This document shows positions 1-8,464 of a stretch of 31,360 nt of DNA, one piece after another (within the stretch, counting starts at the first letter, position 1; each line of letters opens with the position of its first letter). The notes beneath the pieces are model-generated. The model saw only the letters and a list, made by a program, of their open reading frames with translations, did no database searches and had not been told where the DNA came from. The translations under genes and the position numbers were made by a program. The DNA comes from JACPGQ01 sp039798685 (GTDB lineage: Bacteria; Patescibacteriota; Microgenomatia; Levybacterales; UBA12049): assembly GCA_039798685.1 (NCBI GenBank), contig JBDKFM010000005.1:1-31360 (forward strand), given 5' to 3'.

Positions 1-298
1 CCGGACTACTCCCTCCGGTGACGAGCATTTTAATTGTCAGATCAGGAAGGTCATTGAGACGCAACCCCTTCTCGACAATTTTTCTGATTTCTTCTTTTTT
101 CTTTGGAATCCTGATGCCCAAAATTTTTGCAGAAACAAATAGTCTTGAGATGTGATCATCAATTCTAAACGGGATTTTATTATATGTCCTGAGAAAATCA
201 AAAATCCCGAACCCCCTGATGACAGAGAGATCTGTAGCCGGTATTTTCAACTCAGCATCAGTTACCCATTTTCCATTGAGAAAATGCATCATTCTCAT
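1..298 (-). CDS. Class IV aminotransferase (IlvE/Dat/PabC family), partial, runs off the left edge
   Basis: Only the first 99 codons lie in the window. I translated them by hand from the minus strand. The start is MRMMHFLNGKW; later come RGFGIFDFLRTYNKIPFR, then IDDHISRL, and near the edge TIKMLVTGG. This order (FLNG-W, RG-G-FD--RTY-G-PF, DHI-RL, ML-TGG) is the usual N-terminal half of PLP-dependent fold-type IV enzymes such as branched-chain amino acid aminotransferase, D-amino acid aminotransferase and aminodeoxychorismate lyase. The PLP-binding lysine lies past the edge, so activity cannot be judged, and the substrate cannot be told from this part. ATG codons at 298, 292 and 289 are all possible starts; 298 is chosen because a -10-like box ends 6 bases upstream. 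It follows the GT2 gene by 40 bases and is probably metabolic rather than part of glycan synthesis. Confidence 0.85.
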   Translation of the reverse strand, partial: MRMMHFLNGKWVTDAELKIPATDLSVIRGFGIFDFLRTYNKIPFRIDDHISRLFVSAKILGIRIPKKKEEIRKIVEKGLRLNDLPDLTIKMLVTGGSSP

Positions 299-304
299 TT
301 TGCA

Positions 305-310
305 ATTGTA
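305..310 (-). promoter_or_regulatory. Possible -10 box (TACAAT) for the aminotransferase
   Basis: On the minus strand TACAAT (5 of 6 to consensus) ends 6 bases before the ATG at 298. No good -35 is seen at 16-18 bases. If used, transcription would begin about at the start codon. A GAGGGG stretch further upstream is about 15 bases from the ATG, which is too far for a normal ribosome-binding site and fits the leaderless reading. Confidence 0.35.
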
Positions 311-338
311 TGTCCCCTCACATCACGAATACAAACGA

Positions 339-1259
339 TTACGAGAGGGAGACAAGCGTCTTTTTCATTTTAAGATCAATTGCCAACATCACAAAACCAG
401 TTAGAAACGTAGGATACTTACCTACATAATGCTTTTTATAAAATGTCTTCATTGCACCGAAACGCTGTTTTGTCACCCACCGCTTCGTCTCGAGTGTCGC
501 TGTTGATGTATCCTTACTCTCCTTGCGGATGCCGCTGGATGCACCTTTCAAATGGAGTATCTCAACAGTCGGAACAAAATATATTTTCCAGTCATACTTT
601 TTTAGCATATAACAAAAATCAATATCCTCTCCATAAAAGAAATAATCCTCGTCCCACCACTTTGCCTCTTCCCCTGCCTCACGCCGGACGATCATAAATG
701 CTCCTGCGAGCGCATCGATTTCATGTATCTTTCCGAGAGATTGCCACGCCATATGATATCCATTAAACAACATAGTCTTCGGAAATAACTTTGACAGTCC
801 TGAAAAATGACAGAGTGCATTCCAAGGAGTAGGGAAGCCGCGATGCGCCGCGTCATCAAGTGTTCCGTCGGCAAGCCTCACAAAACAGGTTGCAGCTCCC
901 GCATCGCTGTGTGTATCCATAAACTTCACCATTGCAGAAAGGGTATCCTTCGGAACGACTGTGTCCGAGTTTAAGAAAAGCACATATCTCCCCTTTGATT
1001 TTTTAATACCTATATTGTTTGCCCGGGAAAATCCGGAATTCTCTTTATTTGCAATAATTGTGAGTGTGCCTGAATCAGCACCGAGATTTTTTTTAAAATG
1101 CTCCATCGCATCAAGAGAAGTATCTTTCGAAAGATTATCAACGACGATTACCTCAAAAGATATATCTGACGTATTTTCATACACTGACTTCAGGCATGCG
1201 ACAGTTAGGTCGGCGGTGTTGAAACTCACGATAATAATTGAGAGATCAAGATTTTTCAT
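339..1259 (-). CDS. GT2 family glycosyltransferase (rhamnosyltransferase-like)
   Basis: 306 residues, a soluble GT-A fold enzyme that should move a sugar from a nucleotide-sugar donor onto a lipid-linked glycan at the inner membrane face. The N terminus LSIIIVSFNTADL (residues 6-18) is the standard GT2 start. VDNLSKD (40-46) binds the nucleotide. FLNSDT (95-100) stands where the metal-binding DxD motif sits, and YGEDIDF (209-215) holds the acceptor-site ED pair. This NSD/ED pattern is typical of WbbL-like rhamnosyltransferases, but the donor cannot be fixed from sequence. The C-terminal region (about 280-305) is hydrophobic and may touch the membrane. The start overlaps the end of the upstream GT4 gene by 14 bases, so the two are probably translated together. 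It is the last glycan gene of the minus-strand run. Confidence 0.9.
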   Translation of the reverse strand: MKNLDLSIIIVSFNTADLTVACLKSVYENTSDISFEVIVVDNLSKDTSLDAMEHFKKNLGADSGTLTIIANKENSGFSRANNIGIKKSKGRYVLFLNSDTVVPKDTLSAMVKFMDTHSDAGAATCFVRLADGTLDDAAHRGFPTPWNALCHFSGLSKLFPKTMLFNGYHMAWQSLGKIHEIDALAGAFMIVRREAGEEAKWWDEDYFFYGEDIDFCYMLKKYDWKIYFVPTVEILHLKGASSGIRKESKDTSTATLETKRWVTKQRFGAMKTFYKKHYVGKYPTFLTGFVMLAIDLKMKKTLVSLS

Positions 1260-2433
1260 GAACTAATGAACTCCACGTATTGTAAAGCTTTGCACCAATT
1301 CCCGTCCAGCTATATTTTTTTTCGACTGCAGAGAAGGCAGTAGCCGCAAAATCACGCTGCAATTTCTTATCCTCAAGTAACCGAACAGTCATCTCTGCAA
1401 ATTCAGAAGCATTTTTTGCAATCAACAACTCTTTTCCGCCAGAAAAACCTAAGCCATCGATTCGCTCAGACAACGCGACGACGGGCATCTTTGATGCCAT
1501 AGCTTCGAGAATCTTAAAGTTAGTCCCACCCCCGATACGAACCGGTGCAATCATCACTGAACCCTTTGAGTACACGTCGTGAATATTTTCCACAAACTCA
1601 ACCGTTTCTATGCGCCGATCCCTAAGATACTCCTGCTTCGATGAATTCCGCCCCACAACAATCAATCGTATATCATCAGGCAACTGAGGAAACACATGCG
1701 CAATAAACCATTGCATCGCGTCTCGATTTGGAAAGTATGTAAAATTTCCCATAAACAGTAACGTCTTTTCCGGATTGCTCTTCCGCTCAGCGTTCTCAAA
1801 TGATGCAATATCAACCCCATTTGGGACTATTTCAACACGCTTCCCACATACGGATGAGACTTGGTCTCTCTCAGTTTCTGTCACAGTAAGAATACAATCT
1901 GAACGATGATAAAATGCCTCCTCCTCCTGCTTGATCTTTTTCACTTGCGATTGAAAAAATAACCTCGCTGGCAAAAATTTCTGACTATCTGCGAACTCTT
2001 TATAAAGCAAATGTTCAATATTTTCAGTGCCGAACACCTGTTTTACCCCAAGCTGTGTCAGAGCATGGTGAAGATAAAATCCCGTATAAAAAGACTCAAA
2101 ATGTACGAGATCAATTTTTTTCTCCCGTACCACGTCGAGAAGTTCTGAATGAACTGTTGGAGTAAAATAAAGAGAATAAAAAATCGAGTTCTTGCTAAAA
2201 AACGAAACAAGATTCGCGGGAGAGTACAATTTTCTTCTTGGAAAAAGCCGTATGTCCTCTATACCTAAATCCCTAAGCGCATTAAGATCAGTCGTTGACG
2301 GCATATTCCTCACAAATGAGAAAAGTATAATTTCTGCATCTTTTTTCGCGAACTTCAGAAGATTAAATGCCCGTGTTTTTCCTCCGCTATTTGTTGGATA
2401 GGGAAAATCATATGTAAAAAAAAGTATCTTCAT
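1246..2433 (-). CDS. GT4 family glycosyltransferase
   Basis: 395 residues with GT-B fold. The N-terminal acceptor domain opens with ILFFTYDFPYPTNSGG (residues 3-18), the glycine-rich start of GT4 enzymes. The middle has a TENIEHLLY segment (136-144) and VPNGVD (203-208) at the domain junction. The C-terminal donor domain starts with LLFMGNFTYFPN (225-236) and includes GGGTNFKILEAM (301-312), the form of the E-x7-E donor site used by many sugar transferases of this family. Likely a retaining transferase acting on a lipid-linked glycan in the cytoplasm; sugar unknown. Its ATG overlaps the TAA of the GT39-like gene by one base (TAATG), a sign of coupled translation. Confidence 0.92.
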   Translation of the reverse strand: MKILFFTYDFPYPTNSGGKTRAFNLLKFAKKDAEIILFSFVRNMPSTTDLNALRDLGIEDIRLFPRRKLYSPANLVSFFSKNSIFYSLYFTPTVHSELLDVVREKKIDLVHFESFYTGFYLHHALTQLGVKQVFGTENIEHLLYKEFADSQKFLPARLFFQSQVKKIKQEEEAFYHRSDCILTVTETERDQVSSVCGKRVEIVPNGVDIASFENAERKSNPEKTLLFMGNFTYFPNRDAMQWFIAHVFPQLPDDIRLIVVGRNSSKQEYLRDRRIETVEFVENIHDVYSKGSVMIAPVRIGGGTNFKILEAMASKMPVVALSERIDGLGFSGGKELLIAKNASEFAEMTVRLLEDKKLQRDFAATAFSAVEKKYSWTGIGAKLYNTWSSLVHEKS

Positions 2434-3920
2434 TATTGCAGTTTAAGAATTAGATACTTCTGATCAGAAGCAACGATCTGATAGTCCTTTCCGAATCCCT
2501 CAAAATCCTCTTCAGTAGGATTGACTATTGCGACATACTCAGCTCCAAGTGTAATCATCTCAGGCATCGATTTTTGCAGGCTTGCCCAACCCTTTCGCTT
2601 CGTCTGATACAAAAAACTTGTATCACCGCCATAAAAAGTAATCACCTTTGCATCTTTTGGCAAAAGCGCATCAACGACATTTCCCGCAACAATTATATTC
2701 GGATTATTAATATTAAAAAATTCCCGTATATGATACCAACTAAAAAACAGCATCAGACTCACTGTGCAGAGCATGATGGGGATACTGACAATTCTACTGA
2801 GCTCTCGTAAAGGACGCCATAAAAACGCAGCACCGAATCCCAAAAAGAGCGCAATAGAAGGAATTATCGGAATTTGATAGTAATCATGCTGGACATTTCC
2901 TCTCGCAACTACGAAGAGGTATGAAAGTGTTGAAAGCAAAAATGCCGCAAAAAATACCTTGTCTCTCTTCTCGCGAACCATCTGTCCACTCAATGCAAGA
3001 AGAACTCCGAGCATCACTAATCCATACCCAACATACCCTAAAATCTGCTTTCCTATATGATCAGCAAACACCCAATAAAAAAATGCTCCCTTAAAGCGAA
3101 TATTCCCACCGTTTAGTAACCAGTCATTTACAGGAATACCTTCCGGGTACTGCAACATCCACCACCGCCACCAAAGCAACGGAAATATCACTATTGCTCC
3201 AAAAACGTACACCCTCCATTGAAGAAGACTTTTCCATCCAAGCTCACGGTATAAAAGCACAACAGCCGGCAGAAAAAAGAAAACGGCAAATGGTTTAAGA
3301 AGTAAAGCTATCGCAAGAAGTGCTGCGGTAAAAAGAAAAAAGAAGATCTTCTTTAATTCTCCAAGGCGTACGTGCAACCGGAATGAAACAATATCCCGTA
3401 TCCTCTGATCAAAAAAATAGATTCCCCCGAGTGTAAAGGTTACCATTAGAGGGTCAGGTAGAACAACACGCCCATAAAAGATATTGTACGGGAGTACGGC
3501 GAAAAAAAAAGTGCTCCAGAGCGCAACAGATCGGTCTGCATGGCGGAGCAATAGCCCGTACAAAAAAACCCCAGAAAACACACCTGCGACTATTGTGACG
3601 ATTCGTCCCCATTCCTCAAGCGTAAATCCATGAAATACTGAAAATAATCCCGCCTGAAGAATGTTATAAATAGGAAATTCCACGTATCTATAACCGCTTG
3701 GGTTATCAAGACCGGAGGGAACATTTGAGAGATCATGAAATCTCGGATGAAGGATATCAAAACCATTTTCCGAAAAAATCCTTGATACAGAAGATGTATC
3801 TGCCTGTCTCCAAGAATGCCAGTCAGCAATCGGATTACTGAATCCGTACAACCTTACAAGAATTCCGATTGCAAGAATGCTCAAAAAAAGAAGATTATAT
3901 CTATCTTGTAACCACCTCAT
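2433..3920 (-). CDS. GT39/ArnT-like membrane glycosyltransferase (GT-C)
   Basis: 495 residues with about 10-11 membrane spans. The first loop after span 1 holds IADWHSWRQADT (residues 31-42), with acidic residues D33 and D41. A W-x-x-D/E pattern here is the catalytic loop of ArnT/PMT-type GT-C enzymes, which take sugar from a polyprenyl-phosphate carrier on the outer face of the membrane. YVEFPIYNIL (about 79-88) and LPDPLMVTFTL (about 154-164) also fit the family. The last ~90 residues form a soluble tail with GGDTSFLYQT, unlike the short C terminus of plain ArnT. A purine-rich AGGTGAG lies just upstream of the ATG, and the gene sits 7 bases after the fusion gene. Acceptor and sugar unknown. 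Confidence 0.88.
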   Translation of the reverse strand: MRWLQDRYNLLFLSILAIGILVRLYGFSNPIADWHSWRQADTSSVSRIFSENGFDILHPRFHDLSNVPSGLDNPSGYRYVEFPIYNILQAGLFSVFHGFTLEEWGRIVTIVAGVFSGVFLYGLLLRHADRSVALWSTFFFAVLPYNIFYGRVVLPDPLMVTFTLGGIYFFDQRIRDIVSFRLHVRLGELKKIFFFLFTAALLAIALLLKPFAVFFFLPAVVLLYRELGWKSLLQWRVYVFGAIVIFPLLWWRWWMLQYPEGIPVNDWLLNGGNIRFKGAFFYWVFADHIGKQILGYVGYGLVMLGVLLALSGQMVREKRDKVFFAAFLLSTLSYLFVVARGNVQHDYYQIPIIPSIALFLGFGAAFLWRPLRELSRIVSIPIMLCTVSLMLFFSWYHIREFFNINNPNIIVAGNVVDALLPKDAKVITFYGGDTSFLYQTKRKGWASLQKSMPEMITLGAEYVAIVNPTEEDFEGFGKDYQIVASDQKYLILKLQ

Positions 3921-3927
3921 AGCTCAC

Positions 3928-6900
3928 CTACTTCGTAATCAGCTCTACAGTTTTTGTTTGAAGCACCTCACTCACATCGCCGTTCCTGTCAAACTCGAAC
4001 ACCTTGGCGCTCAGTGATCCCTCTGATTGCGTAAATGCCATCTCAAGACTATCCGGAAAGTGAATAGTTAAATTAGTTGTCTGAAAATTAAACCAGAGTG
4101 CATCTTCGAGTCCCACGGGAAATACCCACGCCTCACCATATCGCACTGGTGTGTTTACAAAGTAAAATACCGGATTATCTGAATATGCTCTATTTTTTAC
4201 ATATGTCTCATTAATACTATAAAGAAAATTCTCTGATATTTTTCCTGCTTTATGCCAATCCTTATTTATTCTTACAAGCTCCATGTATTGAAAGAGCAAT
4301 ACTCCTGAGACAATACAGAGTACTACTGCATAAAAAATCTTTCCTTGTGACTTAAAAAGTTTTTGTAAGAGTTTTCTGAAAAGAAAAACTAGAATAAGGA
4401 GCACACCAAATGAGGACAGATATACATATCGTGCGGAGATTCCGCCTAAGCCCAGAAAAGGCAGAAGTGGAACGATAAAGAAAATCACTGCAATTGTCAC
4501 GATATTCTTTTCCTCCTTTGTTCCTTTCTTAAACACCAAATATCCACACGCGCACACAGCAAGACATAAAAGCGCAGCAACACCAATCGCCAACGGAAGA
4601 TTCTCTCTTACGATTACCCTAAGCGATGCAAAAAACGGAAGCGCCTGTGTTCCGACCAACACACTTGCAAAATACCCGACAAGATTTCCGGCTATATTAA
4701 AAGGAAGATTACTAAGATTGTAGTTATAGTCACCTTGTAGCCAATGTGAATGAGCAACAAACCGCAACCAGAGATAAGAGGGGACGAGAAGTAAGTAGGG
4801 AACATAAAACCATTTTTCTTTTATCTTCTTTACTGACACTCCGTAAAGTGCAATGTCCAGCAGAATCACAATCATTGGACCGACAATACCTACCTCATAG
4901 AACAACGGCGCACCGATTAGGCAGACAATACTGGAAAGAAAAAATAGAATATGTCTTTTCTCTTTCCACCAGAAAAAAAGAAGCACTGAGGCAGCGAGAA
5001 GGAAAAATGCGATGAGATGACCGGTCGCTGAAGCCCAGAAAATAATTTCAACATTAATACTCAAAAAGAGAAAGAGAATTGCCGTTATAAATCCGAAAAA
5101 CTTTGACTTGAGAAACTTTGATGCTAAAAGAAAGACAACTGAAACAGTAAGAAAATGCACCAACAGTGACACCACATGATATGCATACTGATTAAACGAG
5201 AACCAAGGGTACATATTGTAAAAATATGTTTTTGTACCAGGTCTGTAAAAAAATCCGTTTGCGTCAGTAAAGTAATTCACAATCGTTGTGAGCGCTGGCT
5301 CGCATTTCACCTCACCTGACGTGTAGGTAACCTTCTTACAATCAGCTGCCCAGCGAAGCCACGTGTAGTCATCTCCGACAATAAAATTTCTGAACATCAT
5401 TGAATAGACAGTAAAGGCAATAACCAGGAGGTAGCTTAGTATCGCTGGGGACGACGTGAGTAGACGCTTAATCTCGGCAGGATAATCAATACTATCTTTC
5501 TCATACAAATGAAGAAGCCCTACCACTGAACCGACAAGCATCCATAAGATAAACGCGACCTTTGATGCTTCAAACACATCAATAAGCACCGCATTGAGTC
5601 CAAGACCGAATATGGCAGCACTGACTCCAAGTACAAAGCTCCGCGTGAACTTATCATCAACTGACGGAAGAACTTTCGAAACATAGAGTCCAAAAAGCAG
5701 AAAGATGCTTAAAAATGACAATGTCCCGAGTATTCCTATCTCTCCGAGTAATCGGAGATAATTTCCGTCACTCGCAAGATTTATCGAGGAATATCCGCTT
5801 CCTAACAACACATTTCTCTGAAAAGCCGTCCATGCCCTCGGCCACGTCCCCTGAAAACGTGTCGTGAACGACACATCGTACGCGAGCACTTTTTTGATTA
5901 TGTATTTTCCTTCGAGCTCTTTTACCTCTGTCGACTCTAGTCCTTCTTTTAATTTTGTTCGCTTATACGTTACATGAGTAACCTCATCAACTGTTTCGCC
6001 TGTAGGAACGTTTATGTAACTTGATCCTTGCGGAAGACTCTCACCCGTAGAAAGAGAATCCTCTATGACAACGCGCTTGCCTCCGTCCGGAGTTGAGATT
6101 GTTTTTGCTATACCTATTGCTTTCCCGGTACGCGCATCAACAACAAGATCAGCTGACGAAAGGGTACTGTTGAAGCGCTGTGTAATCCCATCAAAGTACG
6201 TGGAAACAAAAAAACTGAGTACTATTACAGGAATAATAAACAATTTCTTTTTTTGCAAAAACAACATGAATGCAATCGTGAGAATATAGACTGCAAACGA
6301 AACCCGAGAGTTCGTCATGAGCAACAAAATAAATCCGGATCCGGCGACGAGAAAAAAGAACACCCGCATGAACCACTTTTTAACACCGAGCACCATACTC
6401 CCCATAATGGCAATAAGCATGACAAGATACGCAGCAAGATCATAATGACCAGCAAAAGTAGACGATACTCTGGCGAGAGGTGACAAGAGTAACGGCACGC
6501 CTTTTGCAAACTCCTCATTCATCGTCGAAAACGCAGGAAATCTATTTTCAAAACCTATGAGGTATCCTTTCTGACCAAATCCATAAATAACAACGGCAAT
6601 CATCGTCAACGAGAGAATGCCGACGATGTACCGAACACTCCACTTCTCCTTAATAGCGTTATATGCAAGAAAGAAAAGCAACAGGTATTCAACATGACGA
6701 AACCAAAAAAGAAATGCTATTTGAGGATAGACATCTGTGAGATGCGGAAATATAAAAAATATTCCATAGACTGTAGCAAGAAATCCAACTCCCCAGTACA
6801 ATGCAATCGGAATTGTCAGCGGTGTTTTAAGTGTCGCCTTTTTCCGTATAATCGCAACAGCGAGAAAGATTACTGTCACTACCATCAGAAAATCTTCAAG

Positions 6901-7026
6901 CCTGACATATACCCATGTATGCTTAATATCCAGAATCGGCAACTTCGGAAAAAGAGGTATAAACACAAGTAAAAGCAAAAGGAGAACAAAAAGTAGATTT
7001 TGAGAAAACCATTTTAAAATTTTCAT
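3928..7026 (-). CDS. Fusion of an O-antigen ligase/polymerase-like domain with a GT-C glycosyltransferase domain
   Basis: 1032 residues, two membrane modules in one chain. Residues 1-510 look like a WaaL/Wzy protein: repeated spans, FAGHYDLAAYLVM (191-203), TNSRVSF (238-244), a ~120-residue outer loop (about 280-400), then LLGSGYSSIN (408-417) and DGNYLRLLGEIGILG (420-434), which match the Wzy_C signature. After a short cytoplasmic-looking linker (DSIDYPAEIKRLL, 511-523), residues 525-1032 form a second unit with a new first span followed by VGDDYTWLRW (550-559), the acidic loop of GT-C enzymes, about 10 more spans and a soluble tail of ~110 residues. The second unit resembles the separate 580-residue GT-C protein at 12426-14168. 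No stop or frameshift separates the halves. The start overlaps the upstream GT2 stop by 4 bases. The role inferred is polymerisation or ligation of a glycan linked to side-sugar addition. Confidence 0.85.
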   Translation of the reverse strand: MKILKWFSQNLLFVLLLLLLVFIPLFPKLPILDIKHTWVYVRLEDFLMVVTVIFLAVAIIRKKATLKTPLTIPIALYWGVGFLATVYGIFFIFPHLTDVYPQIAFLFWFRHVEYLLLFFLAYNAIKEKWSVRYIVGILSLTMIAVVIYGFGQKGYLIGFENRFPAFSTMNEEFAKGVPLLLSPLARVSSTFAGHYDLAAYLVMLIAIMGSMVLGVKKWFMRVFFFLVAGSGFILLLMTNSRVSFAVYILTIAFMLFLQKKKLFIIPVIVLSFFVSTYFDGITQRFNSTLSSADLVVDARTGKAIGIAKTISTPDGGKRVVIEDSLSTGESLPQGSSYINVPTGETVDEVTHVTYKRTKLKEGLESTEVKELEGKYIIKKVLAYDVSFTTRFQGTWPRAWTAFQRNVLLGSGYSSINLASDGNYLRLLGEIGILGTLSFLSIFLLFGLYVSKVLPSVDDKFTRSFVLGVSAAIFGLGLNAVLIDVFEASKVAFILWMLVGSVVGLLHLYEKDSIDYPAEIKRLLTSSPAILSYLLVIAFTVYSMMFRNFIVGDDYTWLRWAADCKKVTYTSGEVKCEPALTTIVNYFTDANGFFYRPGTKTYFYNMYPWFSFNQYAYHVVSLLVHFLTVSVVFLLASKFLKSKFFGFITAILFLFLSINVEIIFWASATGHLIAFFLLAASVLLFFWWKEKRHILFFLSSIVCLIGAPLFYEVGIVGPMIVILLDIALYGVSVKKIKEKWFYVPYLLLVPSYLWLRFVAHSHWLQGDYNYNLSNLPFNIAGNLVGYFASVLVGTQALPFFASLRVIVRENLPLAIGVAALLCLAVCACGYLVFKKGTKEEKNIVTIAVIFFIVPLLPFLGLGGISARYVYLSSFGVLLILVFLFRKLLQKLFKSQGKIFYAVVLCIVSGVLLFQYMELVRINKDWHKAGKISENFLYSINETYVKNRAYSDNPVFYFVNTPVRYGEAWVFPVGLEDALWFNFQTTNLTIHFPDSLEMAFTQSEGSLSAKVFEFDRNGDVSEVLQTKTVELITK

Positions 7027-7871
7027 AAAGTTACCCTCAACGCCTGCGCATACGTAGCTTTTAGGCTGTCATCATTTTTTATAACACCAACGACATACGC
7101 AGCTACCGCTTTGAGTGTTAATAACAATTTTACTACAAAGTACTGCCATTGTGGCTTCTGTTTTTTATAAAAATAAAGAAGCCCTTTATAAATATTCACG
7201 ATAGCAAACATTCTATTAGAGCTTCCCTGACCGACATGTCTCGCTTTTGCTTCCTTATAATAGAGTACATGAAGACCTGCCCTTCGCAATCTGTAACATA
7301 AGTCCATATCTTCAATATACATAAAAAATCCTTCATCAAACCCACCTACTTTCTCAAAAGCCTCTCTCCGAATCACCATATAGCCTCCGCTTACCCAGTC
7401 GACAGGGGTCATTTCTTTCGAACTGTCATGGATCGCTTTTTTTCTTAGAAATAAGAGACTGAAAACCTCAGGAAGATTATAAAATCTCCCGAATGCCTCT
7501 GACGTTGTACCGTCGCGATTGAGTAGATTACCCCCAACTACTGCAACAGCGTGGTCTTTTTCCATTTTTTTAACCATCTCAGACAGATTTCTATCTAGCA
7601 AATTCGCATCCGAATTCAAAAAGAGAAGATAATCACCCTTTGCACGTTCTGCAGCAGTATTTACCCCTTTTGCAAATCCTAAGTTTTTTTCACTCTCAAT
7701 CAAAATGACTTTCTTGAACTGATCCCTGACCATCGAAACACTCCCGTCACTCGATGCATTATCTAACACAATTACCTCGAAAGACATCGACGAAAGGGTT
7801 GTATAAAGCGACTTCAGACATTCCCGAAGCAGCACTTCAGTATTATAAGAAAGAATTATTATCGAAACCAT
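7023..7871 (-). CDS. GT2 family glycosyltransferase (rhamnosyltransferase-like)
   Basis: 282 residues, GT-A fold. Motifs in order: VSIIILSYNTE (2-12), VIVLDNASSDGS (33-44), KNLGFAKGVN (62-71), FLNSDAN (84-90, in place of DxD), GGYMVIRR (162-169) and MYIEDMDLCYRLRRAG (184-199) with the ED pair. The set matches WbbL-type enzymes, many of which add rhamnose or another deoxyhexose. The C-terminal ~50 residues are partly hydrophobic (VVKLLLTLKAVAAYVVGVI) and probably anchor it at the membrane. The start overlaps the acetyltransferase gene by 13 bases and the stop overlaps the ligase fusion by 4, so it sits inside one transcription unit. It is similar to the GT2 at 339-1259. Confidence 0.92.
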   Translation of the reverse strand: MVSIIILSYNTEVLLRECLKSLYTTLSSMSFEVIVLDNASSDGSVSMVRDQFKKVILIESEKNLGFAKGVNTAAERAKGDYLLFLNSDANLLDRNLSEMVKKMEKDHAVAVVGGNLLNRDGTTSEAFGRFYNLPEVFSLLFLRKKAIHDSSKEMTPVDWVSGGYMVIRREAFEKVGGFDEGFFMYIEDMDLCYRLRRAGLHVLYYKEAKARHVGQGSSNRMFAIVNIYKGLLYFYKKQKPQWQYFVVKLLLTLKAVAAYVVGVIKNDDSLKATYAQALRVTL

Positions 7872-8464
7872 CTTGCACGTCCAAGCGTATAATGAGGATC
7901 ACGATTTTTTCTCTCCCCGATTGGTTTCGCAGGCACACCTCCGACAATCGTGAATGGTAAAACATCTTTCGTCACGACTGCACCTGCAGCAACTATGGCA
8001 CCCTTACCTATCGTGACGCCGGGGAGGATAATCGCCCTGGGCCCGACAAACACATAATCATCAATCTTCACAGGAGCATTTGTTACCCCGTCATCAGCTG
8101 CAAAATGCTCAGCTTCAATATTATGCTCAGAGTTATAGATCATAACACCCGTCGCGAGCGCAACGTGACTTCCGATACTGAGCTTGTCCCTCCCATCAAG
8201 CACGGCGTACTCCCCGATTATCGTATCCCTGCCAATACTGATATTTTGAGGATCATATAAACGAAGTCCTGTATGAACCGCTGAGCCTTTTCCGATTCTC
8301 ATACCGCATATCCGATAGAAAAATCTCCTCACATGATGCAAAGGAATCATCCCGACACAATGAAGAAAGAATACCTCAAATTCCAAAAGAACACTTGCCA
8401 TTCTCCCTGCGCTCTTCACGAGAATCTCATTTATCCCAAGCTCTTTCCCTGTCTTATCTCTCAC
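7859..8464 (-). CDS. Left-handed beta-helix O-acetyltransferase (hexapeptide repeat)
   Basis: 201 residues. It should transfer an acetyl group from acetyl-CoA to a hydroxyl of a sugar, as Maa/NodL/WcaF relatives do. Repeats of the [LIV]-G-x-x-x-x type run from about residue 55 to 175 (IGKGSAV, ISIGRDTIIG, LSIGSHVAL, VFVGPRAIILPGVTIGKGAIVAAGAVVTKD). H114 in YNSEHNI is the likely catalytic base, and FTIVGGVPAKPIG (171-183) is the typical C-terminal end of the helix. An N-terminal helical part (1-50) is longer than in Maa. The start codon is GTG at 8464: it forms a GTGA overlap with the stop of the preceding GT4 gene, which supports the choice. The glycan is therefore probably O-acetylated. Confidence 0.92.
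   Translation of the reverse strand: MRDKTGKELGINEILVKSAGRMASVLLEFEVFFLHCVGMIPLHHVRRFFYRICGMRIGKGSAVHTGLRLYDPQNISIGRDTIIGEYAVLDGRDKLSIGSHVALATGVMIYNSEHNIEAEHFAADDGVTNAPVKIDDYVFVGPRAIILPGVTIGKGAIVAAGAVVTKDVLPFTIVGGVPAKPIGERKNRDPHYTLGRARWFR

Noticed and set aside
152..404. Short plus-strand reading frames at the left end
   Set aside because: They run opposite the aminotransferase and the end of the GT2 gene; no family likeness, and the minus strand encodes clear protein motifs.
6065..6518. Several short reading frames on both strands inside the ligase fusion gene
   Set aside because: All lie within the 1032-residue gene, have skewed composition and no upstream signals.
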